Source: Polytrichum commune (taxonomy: Eukaryota; Streptophyta; Polytrichopsida; Polytrichales; Polytrichaceae). Taken from it: 64,000 bases of DNA. The DNA lies in assembly GCA_950295325.1 (NCBI GenBank), contig OX485806.1:55299169-55363168 (forward strand), written 5' to 3'. Shown piece after piece: positions 1 to 12,364 of the stretch. Below the pieces are notes generated by a model. It saw nothing but the letters and a program-made list of their open reading frames with translations. It did no database searches and had not been told where the DNA came from. Both the position numbers and the translations under genes were made by a program. The first letter of the stretch is position 1. The number at the start of each line of letters is the position of its first letter.

Positions 1-1456
1 AGTACATTAGAGGACTTCATAAGCATGGCATTTATTCCATCCGCCTAGTACTCTCTGTCTATGTAAGGTATGTGGATTACTCTGGGTTGGGCAAGTGGAC
101 CAATTAGAATCATGCCAACTGGGACATTGCTGGTTTGTCAAATTATTTGGGTCTACGTCTGCAACCACTTTTCATAGTGTTTTAGTAGGCAAATGTTACC
201 CATTTAGCTATTCGTTAGCAAATACTTATATGATATGTTGGAGTGGTTTTTGGTTTGTGTTGAAATGAAATGAAATTGAAGTGAATTTCATTTTTTGATA
301 CCAAATGTACTAGAATTATATCAAGATGATAACAGATGATTTTCACTCTGCACGAACTTGTACTATACAGATGTTAATCTCTTGCATATTCCATGCAGTG
401 AGTGTATGTGCACCTCATTTGAATATGTTACTCAAGGGCCATTATTACTCTACATATTTGCCCTTAATTAGCCATAGTGCCACATTGGGCCAATTTTCAT
501 TAAAGCAGGTTGAAATTGATTAGTCCTGTCACCAAATTGACCACTACTGTTTCCCAATAATGCAAATGCCAATCATGATTTGGAGTCTTTCTCCCATGGT
601 GTTTATGGAAGCATGTATAGCCTAGTCGTATTTGGATGTCATAGTGCTTCACTAGTCTTTCACTAGTCATTGCTTGCATATCCAACTAGTCATTCACTAG
701 TCATGCACTACGAGTTTTGTTTGGGCAGATGTTACTGGTGGTGTATTGCCGAGTAGGCGTGGCTTCCCAAGACTCAAAACCCATACATTCCCTAAACCCA
801 AATCCCAAATGCACCTACATGAAGATCACATCCTATATTGTGTCGTGATTGTTGACCAACTGACATTTAGCTAGAGTTCCAGCAGTGATGGAGGTAGAGG
901 CCACACTGCATTCACGAAGTTGGATTTTATACCATGGTCTGTAGGCTTCAACTAACATCCTTTCTTGGATGAGCACTAGAGTGATTCCTTTGGAACGACC
1001 ACCCTAAACCACGTTGCAATTTCTGATTGAACAGGCATGGGGGATTCTAGTGGCTCCAATTTCGGTACTTTTCTGCACGGTGACGGGACGTGAAATCTTC
1101 TGAAAGTATAGTCGATACATTTGAAAGTATTGGAGCCACTATAATGTTTAGTGTTTACTCCTACGGGAGATCCTACTAGTGTTTTCACATGTGGAAGGCC
1201 ATAAGCCAATTTTCACGTGGTCATCAAAGGATTGCGAGTTAATTCAAACGAGTGATGAGGTTTCATTGTGGGGAAAACCCTTGCCCAAGGTTTGGAAGAA
1301 ATGGCCATGTTGGGATGCTACCAACACTGTTATCATAGACCACCATGAGCCTAGAGTGGACTGCAACCCACAATCGAATGTGATCATCCCCCCCTTTCTA
1401 TGTTGAAAATATGAAGGATTTATTTGAGGACATAGATTATTTAAAGGAACACTTAT
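1..1456. other. Intergenic DNA, no gene recognised
   Basis: No reading frame here shows a domain, repeat composition or codon pattern that I recognise. The short ORFs (up to 77 codons, both strands) overlap each other and look like chance. The stretch has no obvious tandem repeat apart from short runs of cactagtc-like sequence around 645-705. It lies just outside the left inverted terminus of the composite MULE-like element, so it may be older flanking DNA. Confidence 0.5.
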
Positions 1457-1572
1457 GGCTAGCTCGGGAAACTTAGTAGTGTGAGCGTAGAGCGGAGAGC
1501 GGAAATTGGAGAGCGGAAAATTTTGAATTTGTTGGGTAAAAATAAGACAAGCAGTGCCTATTTCCGTGGAAT
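1457..1572 (+). repeat. Left terminal inverted repeat of MULE-like element
   Basis: It holds a G-rich block at 1481-1502 and a second block at 1557-1572. Both recur in inverted orientation near 12.2-12.34 kb. The spacing between blocks differs (about 92 bp from first to last base here, 148 bp on the right), so the ends have diverged or one has gained sequence. Confidence 0.6.
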
Positions 1573-2023
1573 TTATAGATAGTTTAATTCAATTTGTTGG
1601 AAGGCACCCCAATCCCGTGGAGATATTGACCCAACCTAGGTCGAGGAACAAACGGAGCCTAAAGGTGTGGAAGAATGTATTTGTTATGAAAGATCTTATA
1701 GTCTAGGTTTTGAAATGGTTTCATATTAAATTAGGGCTGACGTCATCAATTGAAATCAAACATCAAAACATATGTTGAAGAAGAAGTTGAATGGTACGGT
1801 ATTCATTCCAAGAACTCTTAGATGTCCAGAATTCCCATACCCAAATTTTTTGATTGGCCGAGATAATGTAGGTGAAGTTAGGTGCCAACCTCAAGACTTA
1901 CGAAAATGTGTATTCAGTTTAAGTAGCTATATACAAATTACTCTACTTTATTTCCATCTATACCCTATCGGCTGGGCATGTCCAATATGGATAAAATGAT
2001 TCAAAGATCATGCCATAGATAAC

Positions 2024-3401
2024 TGTGAGCCCAAAATCGGTGCCCATATGTTCAATTGATCCTGTGAAGTCGTTCTTATGTGATTTGGAAATTCTTTTAG
2101 TTACTTAAAAACTTAAAAAGAGTGTAAAGGTGGGTTTTGGTTTGGAGATGAGTTTTACCACTAGTTTAAGTGTTTAGTAGATTGGGAGTGAACGTATTTG
2201 ATTAAGGAGAGTGAAGGATTGACTGGGATTTGTTGTGAGGTGATGGCTGGGTTGAATGATTAGATTAGGCTAGGGTGTGTTAGAATTGGGTTGAGGAGAT
2301 GTCCGAATTAGGCTTGCCCAGGGTTCACTGTGGGATAAGGTCACTGTGACCTAGTTAATCCCGGAGCCAAGGTTACCCAAGGAGTTGAGTGGCCGCAGCT
2401 GGGACCTCTCTCTCAAATGTTGAAGCCAGGGGGGTTGCGGCAGTAGGTTGCCGAGGGAGGACTGCCTAACGGATTGCAGTCAATTCTGCACCGATGAGGA
2501 GAGGGGAGCAGCAAATAAGCAAGGAGGTGTGAAGGCGAGGGGCGAGAATGCGGCAATAACCGAGGCCGAATGAGGCAATGCGGGCACTTCAGGAGGTGGA
2601 GGGAGAGGCAGATTAAATGAAAACGAGGGGAGGTAGCTGGGATTGCTACCTCTCGGCCAAGCTCCAGAATTCTACATGCCAGATTTTGATTTTGATTCGG
2701 ACTCGGTTGTAATAATACTAGGTTTACCATTAGAATTCAGTTCTGATTCAGAAGGGGGGATTCAACCTCGGAGTTAGGATGTAGATGAGTGAGCGGCGGG
2801 CTTGCTGGAGGAAGGGAGGTTCCCTCATGCTCGTCGTCCGAGAGGGGAGTCTGGAGGTGGATCGACGATACAGGTCTTACAAACTACTGGTATAAAGCCT
2901 GGTGACGGGCGTTGACGGGCGGAGGGTCTGGCCAAACAACGCAGATTCTGCGGTAACTGGGAGTGACTGAGGTTATGCACTAGGGCTAATACCGATTCGA
3001 AGGGAGAGGCCCATGGGCCAGTAATGATAATTGGGCAATTAGGCAAGGGCAAGGGGTAGATCAAAAGGGTTAGGAGGGGGTAGCAAGGATTGGGAACCGG
3101 TTCCAGGGGGGAAGGGCCGTGGCTCTCAACCATGAGACATTGTGCAATTGGTTCACAAGACATTTAGTCTAGGCTACGGGTGGTAGTATAGTGAGTGGGT
3201 TAGTGGGTAAGGGGTGTAGGTTAGGAGATAATAACATTTCTTAATACTTGTAATTCATGCTATCAAATGGAAGTGATGATTTGGTGGGACATCCTATGAA
3301 CTTCACACATGTTAAGGGTTCAGTGAACAGTTAGCAGTGAATGTGGGCTCTAAGCCTCTACCCGGACTATGACGCTTAAGGGTGGGGGTTTAGGGCTGAC
3401 A
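2024..3401 (+). mobile_element. Solo LTR, TGTGAGCCC family
   Basis: The segment begins TGTGAGCCC and ends GGGCTGACA, so it has the TG...CA termini of an LTR. Its last ~45 bases (from about 3357, including cgcttaagggtgggggttta-like sequence) match the end of the interrupted LTR at 53755-53799, and the first nine bases match that LTR's start at 42463. The middle is too diverged to align by eye. The flanking pentamers (ataac and atctc) agree at only three of five positions, so a target duplication is not demonstrated. No internal gag-pol is attached, hence a solo LTR. Confidence 0.6.
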
Positions 3402-3900
3402 ATCTCCACCGCACACCAGCAGCTCTCCAATTCATCCCTTAGCTTAGCCAATGAATGCAATGACAAATCCCCCAAGTCCGACATAAGAGTCCTTTGCGAA
3501 ATCCGTGTGCTGACGTGGCGGCTATGTGAGAACCACATCAAGTTTAGTTGAAATTAAGTGATGAGATTATGTTCGCGTGGCAAACAAACCCTTGGGATAG
3601 CATTGGGACCCATCGCGTATTCATATTGAGCCAAACGAAGAGCATTGTACTCCGCACTTTTATCCACAATCATTTTCCATGCTTTGCAAGATAGCCTCAA
3701 ACTATGGATTAGCAAGAAACGGAGTTGGGTGTCCAATGTCGTCTCTGCACCCATATCCACATTTGCGGCATCCACCAACAAGTTTGGGACCAAGACCGTC
3801 AATTGTACATCTTCATCCAAATACAATGCAAGAGGCGCCATCAAGTCCGATTGGCGTGATCTTCCCCAACCTGATGCGCCAACCCCAATCGGTTACAAAA
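3402..3900 (-). pseudogene. Unrecognised coding fragment (minus strand)
   Basis: Two adjoining minus-strand frames look protein-coding. Around 3554-3880 the translation includes APLALYLDEDVQLTVLVP followed by a stretch ending in KSAEYNALRLAQYEYAMG. Around 3402-3541 a second frame contains SDLGDLSLHSLAKLRDELES. Both have the mixed hydrophobic and charged pattern of a helical protein, and I cannot assign a family. The first frame stays open upstream of its first ATG (3841). Lying between the solo LTR and the multi-exon gene on the same strand, it may be further exons of that gene or a separate captured fragment. No function is proposed. Confidence 0.35.
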
Positions 3901-4129
3901 TGAGACACATATATCATATGAATCCAACCCAACTGAAATGTGGCCGAGAGCTAAACCTTAACAAAAACATATTAACCATTCAAACCATTCAAAGTCACTC
4001 ACAACCTTAGGTTCTCTCAAGTAGAACTAAACTAGACAACCTCCAAAGTATATTCAACCCGTCCACCCGAACCTATAAAGAGAATTCAAATCAAACACCA
4101 ACCTAACATGAATAAGGGATTGACTGAGG

Positions 4130-4587
4130 TTTGCAAAAGGCACATGGAAAGTCAACAAATATATTTATAAATTTTTTTAGCAAAAACAATACATATGGGA
4201 TGGAGGTCCGAAATCTGGTCCTACATTCTTGAAGTAGGCCTAACAGAAAATCAAATCAAAAGACCATGTCATTCCGAATATTCACAACCGTTAATTTATT
4301 TTGTTTTTACCATGTGTGAAGACTTGCATGAATAGAAATCCATTGAAATAGCATTTGATTGAGGGCTTGGTCACATATGGCTTCACACTATACTTACAAA
4401 TCCGTGACCACATTACATAATTTTGGAGGTGTTTTGGGACGGCCTTTGGACACCTTCTTGTGGGCTCTCACAATTCATGGTCACGGCTCTAGGCTCGTGT
4501 GTAAATGTGGTTTGCAAAAGGCACATGGAAATTCAACAAATGAACTTATAGAAAACTCAAACATAAACAATACACAGGAGATGGAGG
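4130..4587. repeat. Pair of ~75-bp direct repeats
   Basis: The sequence beginning tttgcaaaaggcacatggaa occurs at about 4131-4205 and again at about 4511-4587, with clear similarity through the gatggaggt-like end. The two copies are about 380 bp apart. The DNA between holds no recognised gene. Confidence 0.6.
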
Positions 4588-4608
4588 TTCCAAATGCACG
4601 AGGCGTAG

Positions 4609-6545
4609 TCAAGGACTTGGACTACCATGTCTATCACTATCCTCGCCCTGATCGGCCTCTATGTCTAGGAAATCCAAAACTAGTTTGTTGAAAGGGCGGG
4701 TGGGACTAGGAGGTTGGGATGGTTCTTTTGCCAAAAGATGGGCAAGGTCCGCAGCATACGAAGGGAGCTCAAACGTCGTCGAAGAGGTTGCAAACATGTC
4801 CGCATTAAGGACACGAATCGGGCTGTCAATATGAACTCTGAAAATATAAAACGAGAAAACAAAAAAAAATTAGCACATGCCAAAAATCCGGAATGGTCAA
4901 GATAGAAATGAAAACAAACAAGTAAGAAGCCAAGAATGAATTTACACACACAGCAAATCAAAATTGTGCTTTGCCATCTTCCGGGGAGGAGGAGCAAAAA
5001 CCGATCCTCGTTGTGGGGCAACATGCTGAGAAGTGTGTTTTTGTTCAGTTTCACACATGGGGAGGAGGATGGACTTGAAGATGTCGATGTCCGACTCAAG
5101 CGCCACAATATGGCGTTGAATGAATCGACATGCAATGACAAAACCTCCTAGAATAACGAAATGCGAGAAGGTGAGCATAAGGGAAGGAATGAGAAATGGA
5201 ACAAGTAAAAAAGAAAGCAAAACAATAACGAACAAAGTCATAAGAAAGAAGGAGAAGAAAAACCAACCAAGGCCATATTGCCAATCCATGATAATGTCGT
5301 CCTTGTCACTGAGGGCAGAGAAAATGATGGAGAAGAACTCGGGACGCAGGGCCCCTACCCCACCGTCAAGAGACCTCTTGTCTTTCTACCAAGAGTTGGG
5401 GCCAAGTAGACATTTTCAATTAGCCGTTGGGCCTAGAAGCCTAGCAGCTTCAGACCATCATAACTTCCTTGTATGATGTTTGATACTAACACCCAACCAC
5501 TTCATCTTCATCTACGTTTCACGTAGATGCCGATGCACTCCTCACTTGCCCCATTCGAGCACGTATTAAGGAAGTTATGCCTGTTTGAACCTTGGCAATC
5601 TTGGAAATCACACCCAGACATTAGGATGAATACGACCCGCTCCAACCTGCAAATCAAAAATCCAAAGAAAAATATAAGAAGACAATTTTTGAATTAGAAT
5701 GAATAAACGGGAAAACAATAAAATATCGCACAAACCTTAGTAAGGAATTCTTGGATGCGACGGTAAGCTGGAGGGGGAACCTTGGACCGCATGAGATCCT
5801 CCATTAGCTCCCCCATGTCGACATTCTCAAGCAAAGACAGAGAAGACGACTTCTCCGAAGAAGTTGCGGAGGTATCCGGAGCAACGGCCTTCCTCTTGCG
5901 TGGCACGGAGGGAATGGTGACACTGCTATGGGAAGGAGCAGGAACATGGTCCCGAGAAGGGGCAGAAGGAGTTGCCGTTGGATTTCCGACAACTATGGTA
6001 GCTGGAGTGCGCTGAACAGAGGCTTTGGTGAAAGAACGGGTGGACACTTGACTAGAAGCCAATTTCTTACCCTTGCCTATGGCCTTCACCGGTGCAACCT
6101 CTTTGTCAATGGCGGGAGGAGGAGGATTCTCATCTTCATCCGACTCTTCCTCCAATTCAATGACCTCAGGGGCAGCGGAAACAAGGCTGTTGTAGAGGGG
6201 TTCTTCTACTTCGGGAACAAATCCACGAGAACAATCCAGGTACCAACCACCAGCGACCAAATGCACGTGTGGAAATTTTGCAAGTTGCATGGGCATGTAC
6301 ACACAAAGATTTGAGTTGTCATCGATCCACTCGTGAAGGAAAGACGGCAAGGACGAAGCTGGAAGAACATTCTTTACGATAAGCTCACGGTGAATGTACC
6401 TACGAAGTGAAGAAAATTAGAACAAAGAAATGGAGAGAAAAGAAACGAAGATATGAAGGACAAAAGAAAAAAGAAAAATAATTACCGGTAAGCAAGGCAC
6501 TTGATAGCAATGGGTCACTGCTGTCCATGGGTCAACACCATGGAA
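4609..6545 (-). CDS. Multi-exon gene of unknown function inside the MULE-like element
   Basis: Several minus-strand open blocks are joined by plausible splice sites. Going 3' to 5' on the plus strand they are: about 4609-4837 (ends at a TGA; acceptor tttcag), about 4951-5147 (acceptor ttctag), a short block ending at 5646 (acceptor tttgcag), about 5730-6399 (acceptor cttcgtag at its upstream end, donor after EFLTK), and an upstream block ending near 6497 at a gtaatt donor. The largest exon contains WIDDNSNLCVYMPMQLAKFP, an acidic EEESDEDE patch and a Ser/Pro/Thr-rich region with a basic PRKRK, suggesting a disordered, possibly nuclear protein. I recognise no domain. Its position between MULE-like termini suggests a captured host gene or an accessory element gene. 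Exon joins are inference and were not tested against a transcript. Confidence 0.4.
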
Positions 6546-6787
6546 GTTTTGGCAACACGATGATCAACACCATGGAAGTTCACCTTAGCCATTGGCTACC
6601 TACGAAGGGGAGAGTCCCGAATGCATGTGTAGGAGGGTTTGGTGACCTAGCCATGAGCTTGAAGGTCCGCGGTTTTGGGAGCTAACCATGCATGTGCGTG
6701 GGATGTGCAGGTTAGCGCTCGTGGCACTTGCTAGGTTGGAAAGGCGGTCAAGCTAGGTGAAGGAAAACTAGCAAGGGTTGCGACATA

Positions 6788-7870
6788 GACCCTCTCGGTT
6801 CCGAGAGGGTCTCACTCTAGTGCACACACAAAAAATTTCAACATAAGACCCTTGGGAGTCCACATACATTCACATACATAAGGCACCTCATACTTGTCAA
6901 AATCAAGTCCATACTATCGCCACCTCGACCCTCTCGGTTCGGAGAGGGTCGGACTCTACTGCATACACATAAAATTTCAACATAACAACCTAGCTAGTCC
7001 ACATACATACACATACACAAGGAATATCATACTTGTCAAAATCTGGTCCATACTACCACCACCTAGACCATGTCGGTTCCAAGAGGGTCGGACTCTAGTG
7101 CATACACAAAATATTTCAACATAAGTACCTACCTAGTCCACATACATACACATACACAAGGCACCTCATACTTGTCAAAATTTGGTCCACACTACCAAAC
7201 CCTAGACCCTCTCGGTTCCGAGAGGGCCCGACTCTAGTGCATACGCAAAACATTTCAACGTAGGTACCTACCTTGTCCACATACATACACATACACAAGG
7301 AACCTCATTCAAGTCAAAATCTGGTCCATACTACCGAACTCTAGACCCTCTCGGTTCCGAGAGGGTTGGACTCTAGTGCATACAAAAAAAAATTTAAGAT
7401 AAGAACCTAGATAGTCCACATACATACACATACACAAGGAACCTCATTGAAGTCAAAATCTGTTCCATACTACCGCCACCTAGACCCTCTCGGTTCTGAG
7501 AGGGTCCGACTCTAGTGCATACACAAAAAATTTCAACATAAGTACCTACCTAGTCCACATACATGCACATACATAAGGAACCTCATACTTGTAAAAATCT
7601 GTTCCATACTACCGAACCCTAGACCCTCTCGGATCCGAGAGGGTCGAACTCTATTGCAAACACAAAGAATTTCAACATAAGTACCTACCTAGTCCACATT
7701 CATTCAGATACACAAGGAACCTCAAACTTGTCAAAATTTGTTCCATACTACCGCCACTTAGACCCTCTCGGAACCGAGAGGGTCTCACTCTAGTGCACAC
7801 ACAAAAAATTTCAACATAAGACCCTAGCTAGTCCACATACATACACATACACAAGGAACCTCACTATCAT
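6788..7870. repeat. Eight-unit ~139-bp satellite with a conserved palindrome
   Basis: A unit of 137-140 bp recurs eight times. Each begins with a near-perfect palindrome of the form gaccctctcggttccgag plus agggtc (starts near 6789, 6929, 7066, 7205, 7345, 7483, 7621 and 7760), followed by ctctagtgcatacacaaaa-like sequence and a block rich in cacatacatacacatac. In most units changes in one palindrome arm leave the 9-bp stem largely intact; the third unit has mismatches. The array stops exactly where homology to the transposase gene of copy 2 begins (about 7860), so it has replaced or displaced the gene's 5' part. Confidence 0.9.
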
Positions 7871-10800
7871 ACATCTTTCCGATTCCTCCGATGGTGATGA
7901 ACCCCCCGTATCCACTCCCATTCACAAGCCATCCTCATCCTCCGTCCGTTCCACCTTTGTTACCCTGCCTCTTCTGTCTCCTCTTCCTCCCTCCCCAGCT
8001 AAACCCCCGAATTCCATTCTTCAATGTCTACGTACTCTTGCTTCCATGCCCGGTAGGAAGAACATCCTCAAGAAGCTTGATTATGACTCCTTACAAATTG
8101 AAGACGTGAATTTTCTGCCGCCTGGTTTTGATGGGATTCGAATGTTTGTCCTCCCCCCGTTGGTGTCTCTTCCTCTCATACCAAGGCTAAATCCATGGAC
8201 GGCATGGACAAACGCTATGACGGCCATGTTTGGACCAAAACCCAGACCACCAATATCACCAATGACATGGGCCTTTCTTTTCGCTCCTCCAGTTGCGTTG
8301 GCCACCTCCAATGCCATAATCCTCTTTGCGATTACCTCCAACGTGCTCATTGCACTTCCCCGGTTAATGAAACTGATTTCGACGGCTTCACAAAGGTGCC
8401 CTTTCCCGTTGGTGGTCCCTTCCCTTTGGGCTCCACTCTAAAGTGCAGGATCTGTAAGGAGCCCCCTACGTGCATTGCACCATGCCACGTCAAAATCTTC
8501 TATGTCCACGGCAATGACACAACTCAACGTGCGTGCATTCATCTTGGCAACCGTTGCCACCTAGTCAAGGTCGGCAACTGCAGAGATAGCCGCCAGCGCA
8601 TCGACGCCCTAATCGAAGAGCACGTCGAGCAAACGCCCCAAGCCACTCATAGCAAAATCGTCCTTGAAGCTAGCAAGGACCTTGTGGGTGAGTTCCTCCT
8701 CCGCAATGATAGTGATCCTCATCGCCTTCTCTCGTTGGAAGAACTTGAGCCTGTTTTTTATCGTTGGAAGGAGTTGAATTCCCCCCACCTCCTTAACAAG
8801 GTTATCAATTTCAAATACTTACGTAGGTTAGGGGTTATGGATGGCATTTCCAAGCTTTGAGGTGTCAGCAACTGGGCCTATGTCTAGCGTAATCAATTCC
8901 CGGCCCAGGGTGACGATACGGACAAAGTTTTTGTTTTCAAGATGTTTGAGGTCGACCCTGGCAGTGGGGTCGACTTGGTTAAGCGCATGCAACCTGGTGG
9001 GGATCTCGAGCATGGTTGGATCATGTCTGACCATGTCAAATGCGTCGCCAAATGGACCACCATGGCCTGCCACGTATACGACGGAACCTACCAACGCATC
9101 ATGACCATCGCTTGCTGCGACTTCCAATCCGAGGCCAAGGATGCTCAAGTTCTTTTCTAGCAGAACCTCAACCAAGTCATGTCCTGGCACGGTATCCCAC
9201 ATCCAAACTTCATAGGCTTCATGGTAGACAGTGCCCAAGCTAATTGGAACGTTGTGCGGTTCAGGAGATCCTAAAGTTCCAACGGAGGGCCGTGAGCGCA
9301 CTTGTTATTTTCACTGGAAACAATCGCTTCAGAAACATACGAAATCGTATATAAAACATGAGTTACAAGACCAACATAGACACCTTTGCCTTCAATATCG
9401 GAATGCGTCGTCTATGGAAGAGGCGGACACTAGGTACCTAGCTATCAAGGCTTGGTGGGCGTCGTCGAATTGTACAAGTGAGGATGGTCTCAAACACCTC
9501 CAACTATGGCTTGCTTTTTGGCACTTCTGCTACTTTCAATGGGGTGGTTTCATGGAATTGGTACATTTCCCTTGTGATTCATTTCTTTTTTCTGCATTTA
9601 TTTTCCTCTCTCTGTACTCCCTCTTATACTATATTTCTCCAATCAGGAAAAGGTATTGACCCAAGACCAGTTGGCCGAGATGCCGTCGTGCAATCTTGCG
9701 GAGTCCATCCACAACAAGTGGCTTCAAGCCTCTGGCAACAAGGGTGGAGATTTGTACGTGGCTACCGTGGACGACTACATTCGCGCCTTCTTACAAGTTG
9801 TTGCATACTACCAATTCCTTAAAGGTGGAGTTGGCGGTGATGGTCCAAGCAAAGAAGAACTGAAACTAAGGGGAGCTCAACGTCGAGCTCAGCGTATTGG
9901 CGACCCCATAGTGTTGCAGAAGGTCTTGCATGACATGCCCGGTGGGGAAGAGTTTGCACTCGCGATCCACACCTTGAGGGCGCCGAGGTGTTTGGATCGC
10001 AGAAGCGAAGATCGGACACTCCAATTGGTGATGATGGCGAGACGCACCGCCCCGATACCGTCAACTTCTCTCACCCTCCCCCCGCTAAGCGAGTCACTCG
10101 ATCTCAACCAGTACCACTACCTACTATCATTGAGGAGTTTTTCCCGTTTGTACAAGAGGTTCAAGTGCCTTCTCCAGTAGGAATTGGTTTTCATCGTGTC
10201 ACCGCCGTACAAGAAACCAAAGTAGATGTCTCTCTTTGGCATATTGCCCGCTACCGCATACCTCTAGGAAGTCTTGTTGGGCTAACCATGCGGGCACGAA
10301 GAAGAAGTGCACTGCAAGAATTGTCACCAATAATAAGAGCGTCCATGCGCCGACCTACACCGGTATGTGGCATCATTACACACTCAAAGCGGAGAAGCGC
10401 ATGGACTTCGTCTTTTGCCCAGACGACATCGAGCATTGTATAGTAGGGCCCTCGTCGGAAATGGGTCATGCCGTTCTTTGCTGATGATCAGAAACCTCCC
10501 ATTCCTCCAATCTGGCCCGTCAAGATTGGTACCAACCTCACCCGTTCTGAGATCTTCGCGCTTGAGAACGCAGGTTTTCAACTCCCACCAAATGAGCGCA
10601 TCACACCAACTCGACTCTTCACCAATTCCGCTCCCCCACCAGATATGTCTGGAATCCGTATTCCAGACAACCCAGACTTCATCCCTCCGACAAGATTGTC
10701 CAAGGTTGTTCGACGATCCATCAACGCACCTTCGGCAAAGCAGACGCAGATGGTTTGCCTCTGCTGAAGCTATGCATGGTACTGTTCCGAAATTAACTAT

Positions 10801-11103
10801 GATCCCTCAACTGGGCTTTGATTGCATTATCATTATGTAGTCCAAGTCAAAACCGCAACCCCCCATCTACCAAGTCATAGTGAGTTCTCTTCCAGAATGC
10901 AATTGCGAATGCTTCTTGGATATGATTTCCAAGTTTGCCGCAAACGAAATTCTTATCTGAATTGTAAGCATCTCTATTACATCTTCATCAAGGTTTCTAA
11001 TTTGGATGCGGAAGTGAATTTGTTCATTCACGCCCCGACCTTTAGCTTCAATGAAGTCAAACTCATCCTCGAAAGGGGTCTTTTGACACATTCTACTTCC
11101 TAG
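7860..11103 (+). pseudogene. MULE-like transposase with SWIM finger, copy 1 (broken)
   Basis: This aligns along its length with the minus-strand gene at 59156-62906. In order: an acidic LSDSSDGDE region (7872), a Cys/His-rich domain (about 8300-8560, GHLQCHNPLCDYL then CRICKEPPTC), a transposase-like core with GTYQRIMTIACCDFQSE (about 9080) and FMVDSAQANWNVV (about 9220), then ESIHNKW (about 9710) and a remnant SWIM finger (paired Cys near 10895, CKH near 10965). An intron near 9560-9650 is supported by copy 2. Breaks: a frameshift near 8155-8190 after a C run, another near 9255, in-frame TGA/TAG near 8858, 8886 and 9158, and further frameshifts after 9960. The stops compare with Arg, Gln or Trp-type positions in copy 2, as C-to-T or G-to-A change would give. 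Known SWIM-bearing MULE transposases bind and cut their own termini; this copy cannot be functional. Confidence 0.7.
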
Positions 11104-11274
11104 AATTCATCTCAGCCTACCAATACATTGTGTCCTACTAGATATGCCAATTGTGGATATTATGTGAACTCAAAATTGTTTGCGATAATAAATAAAATTC
11201 CATGGATTATTTTTATTCCCTTCAAGATGTTTTATTACAACACGGAATTGTGTCAAGCATGCCTATTATGTATA

Positions 11275-11815
11275 TCAACTATACTTCCGTGTTTCCATCC
11301 TCCTACATGCTTCGGACTTCTTTTCGTTGTCCCTTCTTGATGGAGGTGGACCCGGTCGAAGCAAATCAACGTACGAAACCGTTTTATCCCTCATTCGATT
11401 CTTCAATGGACGACGATGCGGCGGTAATCCTCTCATCCTATCGCAAAACGACAAAGACCTCGAACATTCGACTACCATCTTGACTTCCTGCTCCATGTCG
11501 ATTGACTTGTCTTCATTCAAATCATGCGCATCATTTGCCTCACTATTCATGCACCTTGTTTCGTCCTTCTCCTGCACATCACCTCGCATTTTTTTTTTTT
11601 GCATATCGTTTCTGTTCCTTCTGCATCCTAAACCTCCATGCTTGTGTGGATTGCGAAAATGGAGTGAGTTCGTAGTCATCACTATGTTGATTTCCAACAC
11701 CTATGTCATGTTCCGACGATGGATTAAAGGGAACATGGGCATCTCCTAGACTTTTAATCTCCTTCTCCCATCCTAGGCCAGCAAATATGTCTCTCCCCTC
11801 TCCCATTGTGTGCAT
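11275..11815 (-). pseudogene. Convergent ORF downstream of the transposase, unknown
   Basis: On the minus strand, facing the transposase gene, two frames join across an A run (t run at 11589-11600 on the plus strand). One reads HIGVGNQHSDDYELTP-like sequence and a basic KEQKRYAKKK; the other is acidic and then ends VSYVDLLRPGPPPSRR. The composition looks coding, but I recognise no domain. Autonomous Mutator elements of maize carry a second gene convergent to the transposase, so a two-gene layout is conceivable; the resemblance is positional only. It could equally be a captured exon or chance. Confidence 0.25.
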
Positions 11816-12191
11816 ATGTCTCTACATCCGTATTGGATGTGAGTATAACTTATGTCCTCATTTATATACAGCTGAAGATAATCTCTTCGACCACAAACAA
11901 TAAATTGTTGGAGTCCAAGCTCTAGAGTTGACTCACACATAGGACAAAGATAAAAGTGATGGAATAAAAACGAAGCAAGTTGATCACCCTTTCTATTTTG
12001 ATTGACTCATTCTTCAATTATACCAACATCGATAAAATTATTTTCATTCGTTCTTTCTTGGTTCATCATTGGTTTTATCATATACTTATTTGTTTTATCT
12101 TAATTTATATCATTTTAGTACTTCCCAATTTCCAAATGTAATGAGACCATTTCAAATTCAGGGCCTTTTGATTTTATTTTTGGATCTAGAT

Positions 12192-12364
12192 ATTCCACGG
12201 AAATAGGTCACAATTTCTACTATTTTTAGGAGAATGTTGAATATTCTAAGCATATTTGAGTCTTTTTTTAACTAATTCTAAATTTGATCTAAGAAGTTTA
12301 CTAAATTTAATTCCTCTCCGCTCCCCGCTCTACGCTCACATAGAAGTGTCGTTTTGGCCAGCTC
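12192..12364 (-). repeat. Right terminal inverted repeat of MULE-like element
   Basis: The blocks at 12192-12207 and 12318-12339 are reverse complements of the left-end blocks at 1557-1572 and 1481-1502 with one or no mismatches. The last ~25 bases, up to about 12364, are less similar to the left end. Confidence 0.6.

Larger units (their letters stand above)
1457..12364 (+). mobile_element. Composite MULE-like DNA transposon (copy 1)
   Basis: Two related sequences in opposite orientation bound this interval. On the left, gtgagcgtagagcggagagc starts at 1481 and cctatttccgtggaat lies at 1557-1572. On the right, the reverse complements of nearly identical blocks lie at 12318-12339 and 12192-12207. 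The outermost 20-25 bases match only weakly, and I found no convincing 9-bp target duplication, so the exact ends are uncertain. Inside lie a solo LTR, a minus-strand multi-exon gene of unknown function, a palindrome-bearing satellite and a transposase pseudogene. Long inverted ends, a SWIM-type transposase and apparent captured gene exons fit the Mutator-like (MULE) superfamily; that assignment is inference. Confidence 0.6.

Noticed and set aside
2413-3163. Minus-strand ORFs rich in Pro, Ser and Leu
   Set aside because: They fall inside an LTR and reflect its purine-rich plus strand.
6788-7870. CRISPR array
   Set aside because: Units are 139 bp with conserved content throughout, with no short repeat and unique spacer pattern, in a eukaryotic context.
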